A stretch of 64,000 bases of DNA from Bacillus_BD sp963787345 (GCA_963787345.1 CAWBCW010000036.1:101033-165032), one strand, 5' to 3'. Shown: positions 16,985 through 24,996, counted from the stretch's first letter. Notes: generated by a model from the letters alone, not told the origin. Translations and numbers: made by a program.

Positions 16985-17995
16985 TTATGAAACACCCCTA
17001 AGAGAATTGACTGTTGTATTATTCGATTTTTGACACGCTGAAATAAGCATTTGTTCTACACGTTTATCAAATGCCATATTCTTCCTCAATTCAAGCCAAC
17101 GGAACCAATAGAGATAGTTGTCGAGATATTTTGTTGCAACACCTTGAAAACGCTCCATCCAAGTTTTTAGGCGACTATGAAAGTTATTGACATGCTGAAT
17201 GTGGTAGATTCCTTTCTTTACACGCTGTTTTTGTCGTTCATTGATAGTTTCGTGCTGTAATCCTTTTATCTTGGCAAATTTTTTATAATTCGTTGCTGTA
17301 TCCGTACATAACAAAGCAGACGGGTGAATATACTCACCTATCACAGTATCAATTTCTTCGGCTTTAACACGACCTGTTCCTGCCTTCCGAGCAATAACGC
17401 TACCATTTCGGTCTTGTGCAACTACAACAGCAATTTTAAGGTTCGAAATACCTCTTTTTCCGTCTTTTTCTCCACGCTTCTTGGGTTTTCTATGGGTGAT
17501 TTCGTTACCTTTCATAGACTCACGAAAGAAGGTTTCGTCACTCTCAACGATACCTTGCAATTGATTAAAACCAAGACTACCTAAAGCGTTCAAGATTTTA
17601 TGTCTCCAATAAAATGCGGTAGAGATATGAATTCTCAAGCGTTCAGCGATTTTGGGAAGGGTATAACCTTCAACCATTAGTTCAAGATATTTCACCCACT
17701 TTTCAGGGTAGCGAGAGCCTGAAAATGGCGTATTAGTCATATCATTGAAAGATTTCCCGCAATCATTACATAGATAGCGTTGTCTCGAACGATACTTACC
17801 GTTCCTCTTTACAGATGTACTTCCGCAATGAACACAACCCAAACCAGAAGCAAATCGGGATTCACGAATACTTTTGAGCAGTTTAGTAATTTTGTCTGGC
17901 TCATCTGGAAAAAGGTCTTGTTTCATTGCATTAAATAACGCCATTTGCTCCGATTTGGTTAATTCGCTGAAATCCTCATATACATCTGTCCACAT
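16985..17995 (-). CDS. IS1595-family (ISXO2-like) transposase
   Basis: DDE-type transposase of 336 residues. An N-terminal zinc ribbon is clear (CVHCGSTSVKRNGKYRSRQR with a second pair CNDCG), then a helix-turn-helix (YTLPKIAERLRIHISTAFYWRHKI), then the ISXO2-like catalytic domain with candidate acids in IVESDETFFRES, LLCTDTATNYKKF and the later region around NNFHSRLKTWMERFQG. I start at the ATG at 17995, behind AAGGAGG; the longer frame upstream has no ribosome site. It is intact and ends just before the shared terminator. Confidence 0.92.
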   Translation of the reverse strand: MWTDVYEDFSELTKSEQMALFNAMKQDLFPDEPDKITKLLKSIRESRFASGLGCVHCGSTSVKRNGKYRSRQRYLCNDCGKSFNDMTNTPFSGSRYPEKWVKYLELMVEGYTLPKIAERLRIHISTAFYWRHKILNALGSLGFNQLQGIVESDETFFRESMKGNEITHRKPKKRGEKDGKRGISNLKIAVVVAQDRNGSVIARKAGTGRVKAEEIDTVIGEYIHPSALLCTDTATNYKKFAKIKGLQHETINERQKQRVKKGIYHIQHVNNFHSRLKTWMERFQGVATKYLDNYLYWFRWLELRKNMAFDKRVEQMLISACQKSNNTTVNSLRGVS

Positions 17996-18063
17996 ACTTG
18001 AACGCCTCCTTAAACCCATTTATATCAACCTTTAAATAGTATGGTCAAGAAAGCCACAATCTA

Positions 18064-18076
18064 TACGAAAACAGCC
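18064..18076. repeat. Right terminal inverted repeat of the IS
   Basis: TACGAAAACAGCC, the reverse complement of the left repeat; followed by the target duplication ATACTTAA. Confidence 0.88.
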
Positions 18077-18080
18077 ATAC

Positions 18081-18238
18081 TTAATAATAAAACTGATATT
18101 GATTTTTCCCTTTCTTTTTTGAATCATATAGGGCATGGTCCGCCTTATTAAAGAGGACCTCTGGCATGTTCCTACTTCTAAATCGCGTTGATTATAAACA
18201 AAAGGGGAACCTTTGTTTATATCCGTTATAGCAACTCC
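18081..18238 (-). pseudogene. C-terminal remnant of a GGDEF (diguanylate cyclase) gene
   Basis: Read on the minus strand, the last 27 codons give EVLFNKADHALYDSKKKGKN and QYQFYY then TAA at 18083-18081, the conserved end of GGDEF domains. Just upstream, in another frame, comes GVAITDINKGSPFVYN, the preceding strand of the same domain. The GGDEF signature itself is missing, so the gene is broken by at least one frameshift and a deletion. Its stop codon lies within the target duplication of the IS. A further 60 bases upstream (18240-18370) may be more remnant but I cannot assign it. From 18371 to 18590 I see nothing. Confidence 0.75.
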
Positions 18239-18595
18239 TAAGAATATTTACAATAATTTCCGGTCAATTAACCTATCAAAAAGCATACCTTGACCGAAGC
18301 CGATTAATCTCGCGACTTCATGAGTTTTCCCGGCTAATTCATAAAAAGAGCAAAAACAATCATGACAATTGTCAATTTCAATCTAAAACGATACAAACTT
18401 CTTACATCCCCTTAGTTTAAGTCAAATGTCTTATCTTCCATTCTTATATAATACTAATTTCATAGATAGTTTTCTAAATAAAATTTAAATTCGGAAATAT
18501 CACTTATAGGTCGATGATTTGTATCAAACTTTATAAATTCCTTTTCGATTGTCTTTCTAAAAGTTACGAATGAAATTTTTATTAATTTGACCAAT

Positions 18596-18639
18596 AAAAT
18601 ATCCAATTTGACAAATTTAGTTGTCAAATTGGATATTTT
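18596..18639. promoter_or_regulatory. Perfect 19-bp inverted repeat at the promoter of the XRE operon
   Basis: Arms 18596-18614 (starting AAAATATCCAATTTG) and 18621-18639 (ending AATTGGATATTTT) are exact reverse complements with a 6-base centre. The right arm contains the -35 box of the downstream promoter, so a bound regulator would shut the operon; as RNA from upstream it would also form a strong hairpin. Confidence 0.75.
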
Positions 18640-18649
18640 ACTTTACAAT
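18621..18649 (+). promoter_or_regulatory. sigma-A promoter of the XRE/membrane protein operon
   Basis: TTGTCA (18621-18626), 17-base spacer, TACAAT (18644-18649). The leader is only about 13 bases long. Confidence 0.7.
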
Positions 18650-18668
18650 GCTATTATGAGGTGAGGAC

Positions 18669-18872
18669 ATGAAAACAAGGTTAAAGGAACTTCGCGCACG
18701 TGAAGGCCTCAATCAAACAGAACTCGCGAAACTTGCCAAAATTTCACGTCAAACCGTAAGTTTGATTGAGCGTGAAGGCTTTATACCGTCGTTATTAATC
18801 GCTGTTCGCATATCGCGAATTTTTAATGAGCCCATTGAAAATATTTTCTTTTTTGAGGAGGATGAGTTGTGA
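18669..18872 (+). CDS. XRE family transcriptional regulator (short)
   Basis: Protein of 67 residues made of a single helix-turn-helix domain (NQTELAKLAKISRQTVSLIER) followed by VRISRIFNEPIENIFFFEED, the standard end of YgzD/YozG-like regulators. Ribosome site GAGGTGAGGAC before the ATG. Its last codons overlap the next gene (GTGA), a membrane protein, so the two form an operon of the common kind in which a small XRE protein controls a linked integral membrane protein. The perfect palindrome in the promoter is its likely operator. Confidence 0.88.
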   Translation: MKTRLKELRAREGLNQTELAKLAKISRQTVSLIEREGFIPSLLIAVRISRIFNEPIENIFFFEEDEL

Positions 18873-19552
18873 TAAAAACGATAGGAAAAATGCTGGCAGG
18901 TGCAGTGGCAGGATTTTTGATTATGTACTTTTTAATGGGTTTTCAGTTTAATGTAAATATCCCATTTCCATCCTTTGAATTAACAATCATTATTATGGTG
19001 CTTTCTATTTTATTAATTATTTTTAGCTTATTCGGTTATGCCAAAATTAAATCAGAGGTTAAAAAACAAGTCTCAGGTGACGAAGAAGATGAGCGTGATG
19101 TGCGTCTCTACAAACTCTATAGCGATATTATGCTTGCGGCAAATCTTTCACTGTATTTTTCAACCTTCATGTTAGCTCTTATTGCCGTTACAGATCAGCC
19201 TAATGCATTTGTATTTATTAGCCTAGCTCTAATATTAACAAGTGTTTCATTAAACTTTGTTTATTCAAGTCTGGTTCATACGGTTTATCCCAATCGCAAT
19301 CTCCCTTCTGCGAACGATAAGCAATATGCAAAAAAATTATTAGAGTGTAGTGATGAAGGGGAACGTCATATTATGCTTGAAGGGATGTACCGTGCCTACA
19401 CAAGTCTCAATGCATTGTTATTTTTTGCAGTTCTTGCCCTTATTGCCTATTCGATAATTTCAGGAGTATCGCAATTATTCGGCATCTTTCTGATTATCCT
19501 AATTTTAATTATTACAAATACCCAATATATGTTAGCCATTCGTAATAAATAA
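18869..19552 (+). CDS. Integral membrane protein paired with the XRE regulator
   Basis: Protein of 227 residues that I cannot name. Helices: two at the N-terminus (AVAGFLIMYFLMGFQF and LTIIIMVLSILLIIFSLFGY), a charged stretch KKQVSGDEEDERDVRLYKLYSD, a second pair around residues 85-130, and a last pair near the C-terminus (LNALLFFAVLALIAYSII and FGIFLIILILIITNT). The arrangement resembles the DUF3169 membrane proteins often encoded next to XRE regulators in Bacillus. It starts at GTG overlapping the regulator stop. Function unknown. Confidence 0.75.
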   Translation: MIKTIGKMLAGAVAGFLIMYFLMGFQFNVNIPFPSFELTIIIMVLSILLIIFSLFGYAKIKSEVKKQVSGDEEDERDVRLYKLYSDIMLAANLSLYFSTFMLALIAVTDQPNAFVFISLALILTSVSLNFVYSSLVHTVYPNRNLPSANDKQYAKKLLECSDEGERHIMLEGMYRAYTSLNALLFFAVLALIAYSIISGVSQLFGIFLIILILIITNTQYMLAIRNK

Positions 19553-19651
19553 ATAAATAAATTGAGACTATCTATGTTATCTAGTTTGACTCGGGGATAT
19601 CTTGATGAAACTCAATTAGTTATGAACTGAAGTATATTCCAGACTATTATC

Positions 19652-19679
19652 TTGCAAATTCACTCATCCATTATATAAT
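19652..19679 (+). promoter_or_regulatory. sigma-A promoter of the ykkCD transcript
   Basis: TTGCAA (19652-19657), 16-base spacer, TATAAT (19674-19679), about 25 bases before the riboswitch. Confidence 0.65.
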
Positions 19680-19705
19680 TAAATATATCTAGGATTAAAT
19701 GTTTT

Positions 19706-19791
19706 CTAGGGTTCCGCAATGAAATATTGGTCTGGTCCGAGAGAAAACTCACAGCAACTGGCTGTGTCACGGAGGGATAAAAGCCCGGGAG
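19706..19791 (+). ncRNA. Guanidine-I riboswitch (ykkC leader)
   Basis: The conserved blocks are present in order: CTAGGGTTCCG, GGTCTGGTCCGAGAG, CACGGAGGGATAAAAGCCCGGGAGA. This class binds guanidinium and turns on downstream export genes. It precedes the SMR pair ykkCD, the classic arrangement. Confidence 0.95.
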
Positions 19792-19827
19792 AAACTGATT
19801 AAACAGTTTTCTCTCAGGGCTTTTTTG
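19782..19827 (+). terminator. Terminator hairpin of the guanidine riboswitch
   Basis: AGCCCGGGAGAAACTG pairs with CAGTTTTCTCTCAGGGCT, followed by TTTTTTG. Its 5' arm overlaps the end of the aptamer, so ligand binding can prevent termination. Confidence 0.88.
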
Positions 19828-19859
19828 TTATTCACAAGATAAATTTGGAGGTGTTTTTA

Positions 19860-20201
19860 ATGAATCGATATTGGATACAAGTTTTTGTAGCCGCCTTTTT
19901 AGAAATCTTCTGGGTCATCGGGTTAGCTCATTCATACAACTTGTGGACTTGGCTTGGAACGATCTTTTGTATTATCGTTAGTAATTATTTAATGATTACA
20001 GCAGCACAAATTCTCCCTGCTGGAACGGTTTATGCTGTTTTCGTAGGGCTAGGAACAGCAGGTACAGTTATTTCAGAAATTCTCTTCTTTGGAGAATCCT
20101 TCAGATGGGAAAAAATACTTTTAATCCTCGTATTATTAATTGGCGTTATCGGCTTAAAGGTAGTGACAGATAGCAATGTTGAGAAAGGAGATGCATCTTA
20201 A
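19860..20201 (+). CDS. ykkC: Guanidinium exporter subunit YkkC (SMR family)
   Basis: Four-helix small multidrug resistance protein of 113 residues. The active-site glutamate lies in the first helix (VAAFLEIFWVIGLAHS), and the fourth helix ends ILLILVLLIGVIGLKVV. Together with YkkD it forms an antiparallel heterodimer that exports guanidinium (and some drugs) in exchange for protons. I start at the ATG at 19860 behind GGAGGTG. It overlaps ykkD by one base (TAATG). Expression is controlled by the guanidine-I riboswitch upstream. Confidence 0.94.
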   Translation: MNRYWIQVFVAAFLEIFWVIGLAHSYNLWTWLGTIFCIIVSNYLMITAAQILPAGTVYAVFVGLGTAGTVISEILFFGESFRWEKILLILVLLIGVIGLKVVTDSNVEKGDAS

Positions 20202-20515
20202 TGGCTTGGTTTGCTCTTATTATTGCAGGCTTATTGGAGACATTTGGGGTAGCAATGATTAACCAATTACAAAAAACACGAAATTGGCAAACGCTCCTTT
20301 TATTAATACTTGGATTTGGCTCAAGCCTTGCATTATTAAGTTATTCTCTGCAATTTTTACCAATGGGTACAGCCTATGCGATATGGACAGGAATCGGAGT
20401 CGTTGGCGGCGCCTTGGTTGGAATGACCTTTTACGGTGAGTCCAAGGACTGGAAAAGACTAGTTTTTATCGCGATGATATTAAGTTCTGCGGTAGGGTTA
20501 AAACTAGTTTCATAA
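20201..20515 (+). CDS. ykkD: Guanidinium exporter subunit YkkD (SMR family)
   Basis: Partner subunit of 104 residues with four helices and the conserved glutamate in IIAGLLETFGVAMINQL. The tryptophan and glycine pattern MGTAYAIWTGIGVVGGALVG is typical of SMR helix 3. Paired SMR proteins like this insert in opposite orientations. Its ATG overlaps the ykkC stop, and AGAAAGGAG lies in the end of ykkC. It shares the riboswitch-controlled transcript with ykkC. Confidence 0.94.
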   Translation: MAWFALIIAGLLETFGVAMINQLQKTRNWQTLLLLILGFGSSLALLSYSLQFLPMGTAYAIWTGIGVVGGALVGMTFYGESKDWKRLVFIAMILSSAVGLKLVS

Positions 20516-20524
20516 TAAAAAGGT

Positions 20525-20560
20525 GTTAGGCACCTTTCAGAAATCCGAAAGATGCCTAAC
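20525..20560 (-). terminator. Terminator between ykkD and uppS
   Basis: GTTAGGCA...CTTTC (from 20525) pairs with GAAAG..TGCCTAAC (to 20560). On the minus strand it is followed by CCTTTTTATT, so it mainly serves uppS; it can also stop ykkD. Confidence 0.7.
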
Positions 20561-20603
20561 CCCCTCAAAAGAAGGTAAATATCCTTTGCGTCAATTCACC
20601 CGT

Positions 20604-21365
20604 TTATAAACCGCCATACCTTCTCTTTCGTTGTCGATATTCTTCAAGAGCTTGGAAAAATTCCTTCTCGGAAAAATCCGGCCACAGCACATCGGAAAAC
20701 CAAAACTCTGTATAGGCCAGTTGCCAGAGAAGGAAATTGCTCAGGCGTTTTTCTCCTCCCGTACGAATAAGCAAATCAGGGTCTGGAAGACCGTCTGTGG
20801 ACAAGTATCCCGAAAACCGTTGTTCATCCAGTTCATCTAATGAAAATTTTACATCATTTATATCTGCGATCATTTCTTTCATCGCATTCAAAATCTCATG
20901 CCTACTTCCATAATTTAAGGCAAAATTCAGTTGAAGGCCGTCATTGTCCCGGGTTCGGTCAATCCCATACTGTACGGCTTCACGTGTATGGGTCGGAAGA
21001 CTTTCCATATCACCGATTGTCTCGATACGCACATTGTTTGCGATAAGGTCTGGTAGATATACATGGAGAAACTCTTTGGGAAGTCTTAAGATAAAATCGA
21101 CCTCTGACTTAGGCCGTTTCCAGTTTTCCGTGGAGAATGAATAAAGAGTCAAAACCTTTACTTTGCATTTGACCGCTGCATTGACAATCTTTACGATGGC
21201 CGATACGCCTTCCTTGTGGCCAGCAATTCTAGGCATGCCCCTCTTCTTAGCCCAGCGTCCGTTTCCGTCCATAATGATCGCTATATGGTCCGGTATATTA
21301 CCTTCATGATCATAGATAGTTTCTTTTTTTTGACTATGATTGAAAAAAGGAATTTTTATTACCAT
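20604..21365 (-). CDS. uppS: Isoprenyl transferase (undecaprenyl diphosphate synthase type), probable second copy
   Basis: Cis-prenyltransferase of 253 residues. Motifs: catalytic Asp in IIMDGNGRWAKKRGMPRIAGHKEG, STENWKRP, and the C-terminal RTGGEKRLSNFLLWQLAYTEFWF with LWPDF. It extends farnesyl diphosphate with isopentenyl units to make a cis-polyprenyl carrier lipid. In Bacillus the essential uppS lies with cdsA, dxr and rseP; none of these is here, so this is likely an extra copy, perhaps making a shorter or special polyprenol. Start behind GAGGGG. It stands between terminators as a single gene. Confidence 0.9.
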   Translation of the reverse strand: MVIKIPFFNHSQKKETIYDHEGNIPDHIAIIMDGNGRWAKKRGMPRIAGHKEGVSAIVKIVNAAVKCKVKVLTLYSFSTENWKRPKSEVDFILRLPKEFLHVYLPDLIANNVRIETIGDMESLPTHTREAVQYGIDRTRDNDGLQLNFALNYGSRHEILNAMKEMIADINDVKFSLDELDEQRFSGYLSTDGLPDPDLLIRTGGEKRLSNFLLWQLAYTEFWFSDVLWPDFSEKEFFQALEEYRQRKRRYGGL

Positions 21366-21404
21366 CTTCTATCCCCTCAAAATATTATTATTCTAATAGA
21401 AATC

Positions 21405-22223
21405 TCATTTTTTCTTTCCCTTAATCTGCTTTAAAGTCGCTACGATCAGAAAGCTAACAATCACTAATAATACCCATGAACTTACCTTACCTAGATGAAC
21501 GAGACTCCATGCTTCGGTTTGGTTTGGATATTGCCAAGCTCCAAAGAACGTTGCGATATTTTCTGCTATCCATATAAAAAATCCGATAAGCGCGAAAGAA
21601 AGTGCAATCGGCATTCTGTAACGAGTTCCGTTAACCTCATAGGTGACCCATGATCGCCAGAAAATGATCATGACAAGTCCTGCTAACCACCACCGAATGT
21701 CAATCCAGAAATGGTGGGTGAAAAAATTAAAATAAATCGCAGCTGCCAAAGGAACCACTACGAAAAGTGGCGGCCACTTAACGAGATCAACCTTTAACCT
21801 CCTCCATGCTTGGCAAAGATAACTCGCTACACTTGCGTACATGAAGCCACTATACAAAGGCACTCCAAGGATTTTGAAATACCCTTCTTCTGGATAGGAC
21901 CAAGAGCCCATATGTACCTTGAAGATTTCAAGAGCTAGCCCAATAAGGTGAAATAGGGTGATAACCTTTAATTCATCCCGCGTTTCAAGCCCTGAACGTA
22001 CCATCCACCACTGCATTAATAGAAAAGTAATGAGAAGCCAGTCATATCGCGGCAGGAAGAGGAGTGGCATAATCTTTGTAATGGCCAAAGAGGCGAAAAT
22101 GACGACTGGAAACAAACAAGATAAAGCCTGCTCCCAGCCAAAACGAATAAGTTGTTTAAACCATTTCACCATTTGTGACTGCAATACTTTTTTCTGAGAA
22201 TCATTTTGAATGATTACATTCAT
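21405..22223 (-). CDS. DUF817 family membrane protein
   Basis: Membrane protein of 272 residues with about eight helices. Segments such as FEIFKVHMGSWSYPEEGYFKILGVPLYSGFMYASVASY and ENIATFFGAWQYPNQTEAW are typical of the DUF817 family, which has no known activity; conserved tryptophan, histidine and glutamate residues at the membrane face hint at an enzyme-like or carrier role. Start behind AAGGGGAG at 22223. It ends 40 bases before uppS on the same strand, so the two could be co-transcribed. Confidence 0.78.
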   Translation of the reverse strand: MNVIIQNDSQKKVLQSQMVKWFKQLIRFGWEQALSCLFPVVIFASLAITKIMPLLFLPRYDWLLITFLLMQWWMVRSGLETRDELKVITLFHLIGLALEIFKVHMGSWSYPEEGYFKILGVPLYSGFMYASVASYLCQAWRRLKVDLVKWPPLFVVVPLAAAIYFNFFTHHFWIDIRWWLAGLVMIIFWRSWVTYEVNGTRYRMPIALSFALIGFFIWIAENIATFFGAWQYPNQTEAWSLVHLGKVSSWVLLVIVSFLIVATLKQIKGKKK

Positions 22224-22258
22224 AAGGAACTCCCCTTTGTCTACCAGTGAATAAATAG

Positions 22259-22480
22259 TTAACCTGGATTTTCTTCGTCATTTTTGTATTCTAAAATATC
22301 CCCTGGCTGACAATCCAATGCCTTGCAAATCGCTTCTAACGTGGAAAATCGAATCGCTTTCGCCTTTCCATTTTTCAAAATCGAAATATTAGCCATTGTG
22401 ATTCCAACCTTTTCCGAAAGTTCGGTGACGCTCATTTTTCTTTTAGCCAGCATTACGTCTATATTTACTATAATTGCCAT
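22259..22480 (-). CDS. yozG: XRE family regulator, YozG type
   Basis: Protein of 73 residues with one helix-turn-helix (MSVTELSEKVGITMANISILKNGKAKAIRFSTLEAICKAL) and the ending DCQPGDILEYKND that defines YozG-like regulators. I start at the ATG at 22480, eight bases after GAGG; the GTG three codons upstream lies on the ribosome site. It follows the DUF2975 gene by 10 bases in one operon, as yozG follows yoaS in B. subtilis. Confidence 0.88.
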   Translation of the reverse strand: MAIIVNIDVMLAKRKMSVTELSEKVGITMANISILKNGKAKAIRFSTLEAICKALDCQPGDILEYKNDEENPG

Positions 22481-22490
22481 TGTTTTCACC

Positions 22491-22982
22491 TCAGACTGTT
22501 AAATCATTTTCTGTTTTTATATCAATTGCTTCTTGTAAAAGTCTTTGGAGAACAGCAGCAAAGACTGCGATAACTAGTGAAGCGCCAATTACAACCATTC
22601 CGATTAATGCGAGACCTGGTGCGTCATCCCACTGTGCGATCATAAAGACAAATGGGAGAGCTACCACATATAAACCACTGATAGAGATAGCACAGCGTTT
22701 AATTTTCTTTAGCGCATTTACAGACATTTGCGAGAAAGCCTCGTTCTTGTCAATATAACTTAAAAGTTTAAACGCTTGATACAAAGCAACGTAAAACGGG
22801 ATCGCTGAAACATACATAATTGCTAATATGCCAAGTACTATATAACCGAGCTTCGCCCCATTTTGTGCTTCTTGAAATGCTACATTCGCTAGTTGAGGCA
22901 AGAAAATTACGCAAAGTACTAAAACAGGAATTCCGATTAGAAAAACAGCTAACTTTAAAAAGAGGGTTGAACCTCGTTTCAT
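22491..22982 (-). CDS. yoaS: DUF2975 membrane protein, YoaS type
   Basis: Membrane protein of 163 residues with four helices (FLKLAVFLIGIPVLVLCVIF, LGYIVLGILAIMYVSAIPFYVAL, ISISGLYVVALPFVFMIA, LALIGMVVIGASLVIAVFAAVL) and the family loop YQAFKLLSYIDKNEAFSQMSVNALKKIKRC between the second and third. DUF2975 proteins are regularly encoded with YozG-type regulators, which suggests that the regulator controls, or is held by, the membrane protein. The biochemical role is unknown. Start behind GAGGTG. Confidence 0.85.
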   Translation of the reverse strand: MKRGSTLFLKLAVFLIGIPVLVLCVIFLPQLANVAFQEAQNGAKLGYIVLGILAIMYVSAIPFYVALYQAFKLLSYIDKNEAFSQMSVNALKKIKRCAISISGLYVVALPFVFMIAQWDDAPGLALIGMVVIGASLVIAVFAAVLQRLLQEAIDIKTENDLTV

Positions 22983-23173
22983 AAAAAAACACCTCGCTTA
23001 TTTATTGTCAAATTGAATTTAACATATTTTTTATCGTTTTACAATAAAATATTATTGAATTTTATACTATTTTTATTGTTTACCTTTTAATTAGATTAAA
23101 ATAAATAAGCACTTCTTACTGTGAAATGCTTTTCTGGAAGGCCCCTGGTATCTTACTATAGGGAACAAAAAAA

Positions 23174-23208
23174 GGCTTCTTATAAGTTTATTCAACTTAT
23201 AAGAAGCC
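23174..23208 (-). terminator. Terminator of copCD
   Basis: GGCTTCTTATAAGTT pairs perfectly with AACTTATAAGAAGCC; on the minus strand it is followed by seven T. The rest of 22983-23247 is AT-rich with no recognisable feature apart from this. Confidence 0.9.
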
Positions 23209-23247
23209 ACTACATTTTGTTTTAACTCACTAAGCCATCACTTACCT

Positions 23248-24339
23248 TTAACGAACGACTACAGTCATCATAATCATTAGGTATATACTTGTAACAAATA
23301 AACAACTAAATAAAAAGGATACTCCAATCGATGCTTTTTTGAAAAACGATAATAACATCAATCCCACGAATAAAATAGTTAAGAAAAAGAAGATGACTGT
23401 ATTGCCGTTCACAACAAAGCCAATGGTGCTGCCCGTATTGATGATATCACCATGGAACATACCGAATAAAGGTGAAACAGCATCATTTGTTAAATATGAA
23501 CCATGTGCTGGTGCTTGCTGGGTAAAGAAGGCCGTTATGGTAAAGATCACAAGTAAAATCAAACCTTCTACCCGAATCCACGGGATCGGATTAAATTTAG
23601 GATTCTTCGTTAGTTTAAATTTTACAATGCCCCCATTCACCAAAGCATAAAAGATAACCGGCAATAGAAATAAATGCTTGATTAATAATCCCTGTCCATA
23701 CGGTATCACCCAGGAATCTGTATAATCGTCCACCAACATATCCATTAAAAGCACACCACTAAGAGCGGTTACCACTAAACAACTGATCGAGACTACTGAA
23801 AACCAGCCTAGAAATTTAAGCCAATTTTCATGGTTCACCGAACACCAACCAACAATAAGCAAGATCCCAACCCAAATGCTAACCGCTGCTAAATGAATAA
23901 AGTCGCTAGTTATCCCCATGATCCTATCCATTGAACCCGCATGGCTTGACCAAGCAATGGTTAACATGAGCGCAAAAGTCAGCACTCCCCCTAAGAAGGC
24001 AAACCTATCTTTCTCAGCAGGCCTCGCCATCGCAATTAAGAGTACTAAAATGATAGAACCAAAAAGGGTAAAGTTCCATAAGGTTCCAGCTGTATAAGTA
24101 GTTAAAACCATTTTAAGCGATTCAAATAAACCGAAGCGGGGAGCCATAAATAGCGCAATATCTAGGACAGGAATAAACGCAAAAATGGGCAGCGCCATCC
24201 CGCTAATAAGCAAAAGGCGCTTTGGAATTTTAAGATCAGGGCGATATTGTTTTGGGACAAGTTGAAGAATAAAGCCCCCTGCTAAAACCGAAAAGCATAA
24301 ATATAAGAGTGCCTGACTAATGATGATTAAAAGATCCAT
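23248..24339 (-). CDS. copD: CopD family copper resistance/uptake membrane protein
   Basis: Membrane protein of 363 residues with about nine helices. The CopD domain is seen in its later half: histidine/methionine-rich loops such as WSSHAGSMDRIMGITSDFIHLAAVSIW, and LLIKHLFLLPVIFYALVN with the conserved KH pair. In B. subtilis the same domains are fused in YcnJ, which imports copper under limitation; here CopC and CopD are separate genes three bases apart. The ATG follows an AAAAAAGGG stretch at the end of copC. Copper import or export cannot be told apart from sequence. Confidence 0.87.
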   Translation of the reverse strand: MDLLIIISQALLYLCFSVLAGGFILQLVPKQYRPDLKIPKRLLLISGMALPIFAFIPVLDIALFMAPRFGLFESLKMVLTTYTAGTLWNFTLFGSIILVLLIAMARPAEKDRFAFLGGVLTFALMLTIAWSSHAGSMDRIMGITSDFIHLAAVSIWVGILLIVGWCSVNHENWLKFLGWFSVVSISCLVVTALSGVLLMDMLVDDYTDSWVIPYGQGLLIKHLFLLPVIFYALVNGGIVKFKLTKNPKFNPIPWIRVEGLILLVIFTITAFFTQQAPAHGSYLTNDAVSPLFGMFHGDIINTGSTIGFVVNGNTVIFFFLTILFVGLMLLSFFKKASIGVSFLFSCLFVTSIYLMIMMTVVVR

Positions 24340-24342
24340 TAC

Positions 24343-24927
24343 TTATTTTCCCTTTTTTCTAAATAAGAAGAAGGCGCCAATTACAAGGATAACAATTAAT
24401 CCAACGAGAACGATTGTCATAGAAGATGATCCTTGCTCTCCGTCCTCAGCTGAAATGACCGAAGCCTGATCTTCAGTTTTTTCCTCGGTTGATTCTATTA
24501 TCTCTTCACCTTCCGCCTCCTCCTCTTTTTCTGTTGGTTCTACCGTTTCTTCTTCCACAATCTCTTGAACTTCAGCATCTACTGTAAAGGAGAACTCTCC
24601 TTCTAGCGGATGACCATCTGCACTAATAATATTCCAATTTACTCTATATCCATCATTTGAAAGTGGTTGGGCAACCACACCTGTTAATGTGTCCCCTTCT
24701 ATAATTATTTCTTGTAATTCAATAGCTTGTCCTTCAGTCGTTGTAACACCTATAAAGCTGCCTTGTTCAATGTGACCATCAAATTCAAGAGTAATCTCTG
24801 TCAACGGCTCTGTAACAACCTCACCATCTGCTGGACTAGAGCCTCCTAAATGTGAATGTGCAAAAACACTAGTAGAAATAGACATTGCTAGCAAGACTGA
24901 TACTATTATTATAAATAAACGTTTCAA
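24343..24927 (-). CDS. copC: Copper-binding CopC domain protein, membrane anchored
   Basis: Exported protein of 194 residues. A signal peptide ends in SVFA, leaving a mature N-terminus HSHLGGSSPADG; the terminal His is the classic CopC Cu(II) ligand, and a second His lies in ISADGHPLEGEF. The CopC domain (to about residue 125) is followed by a glutamate-rich linker and a C-terminal helix MTIVLVGLIVILVIGAFFLF with basic tail, so the protein is held on the outer face of the membrane. It would hand copper to CopD, encoded immediately downstream. Confidence 0.9.
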   Translation of the reverse strand: MKRLFIIIVSVLLAMSISTSVFAHSHLGGSSPADGEVVTEPLTEITLEFDGHIEQGSFIGVTTTEGQAIELQEIIIEGDTLTGVVAQPLSNDGYRVNWNIISADGHPLEGEFSFTVDAEVQEIVEEETVEPTEKEEEAEGEEIIESTEEKTEDQASVISAEDGEQGSSSMTIVLVGLIVILVIGAFFLFRKKGK

Positions 24928-24996
24928 TTTAATTCCTCCCTAAAAAATATATACTACATTAATCTTATCTATTTAATGTTATATTTAAAATCATTA

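Larger units (their letters stand above)
16614..18076 (-). mobile_element. IS1595-family insertion sequence, 1463 bp, with a passenger gene
   Basis: The ends are inverted repeats sharing GGCTGTTTTCGTA exactly (16614-16626 and, reversed, 18064-18076), with similarity continuing inward for about 25 bases. The flanks are ATAATTAA (16606-16613) and ATACTTAA (18077-18084), an 8-bp target duplication with one mismatch, as IS1595 elements make. Inside are a zinc-ribbon ISXO2-like transposase on the minus strand and a small membrane-protein gene on the plus strand, converging on a shared terminator. The element landed at the end of a decayed diguanylate cyclase gene. The transposase frame is intact, so the copy may be active or recent. 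Confidence 0.9.
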
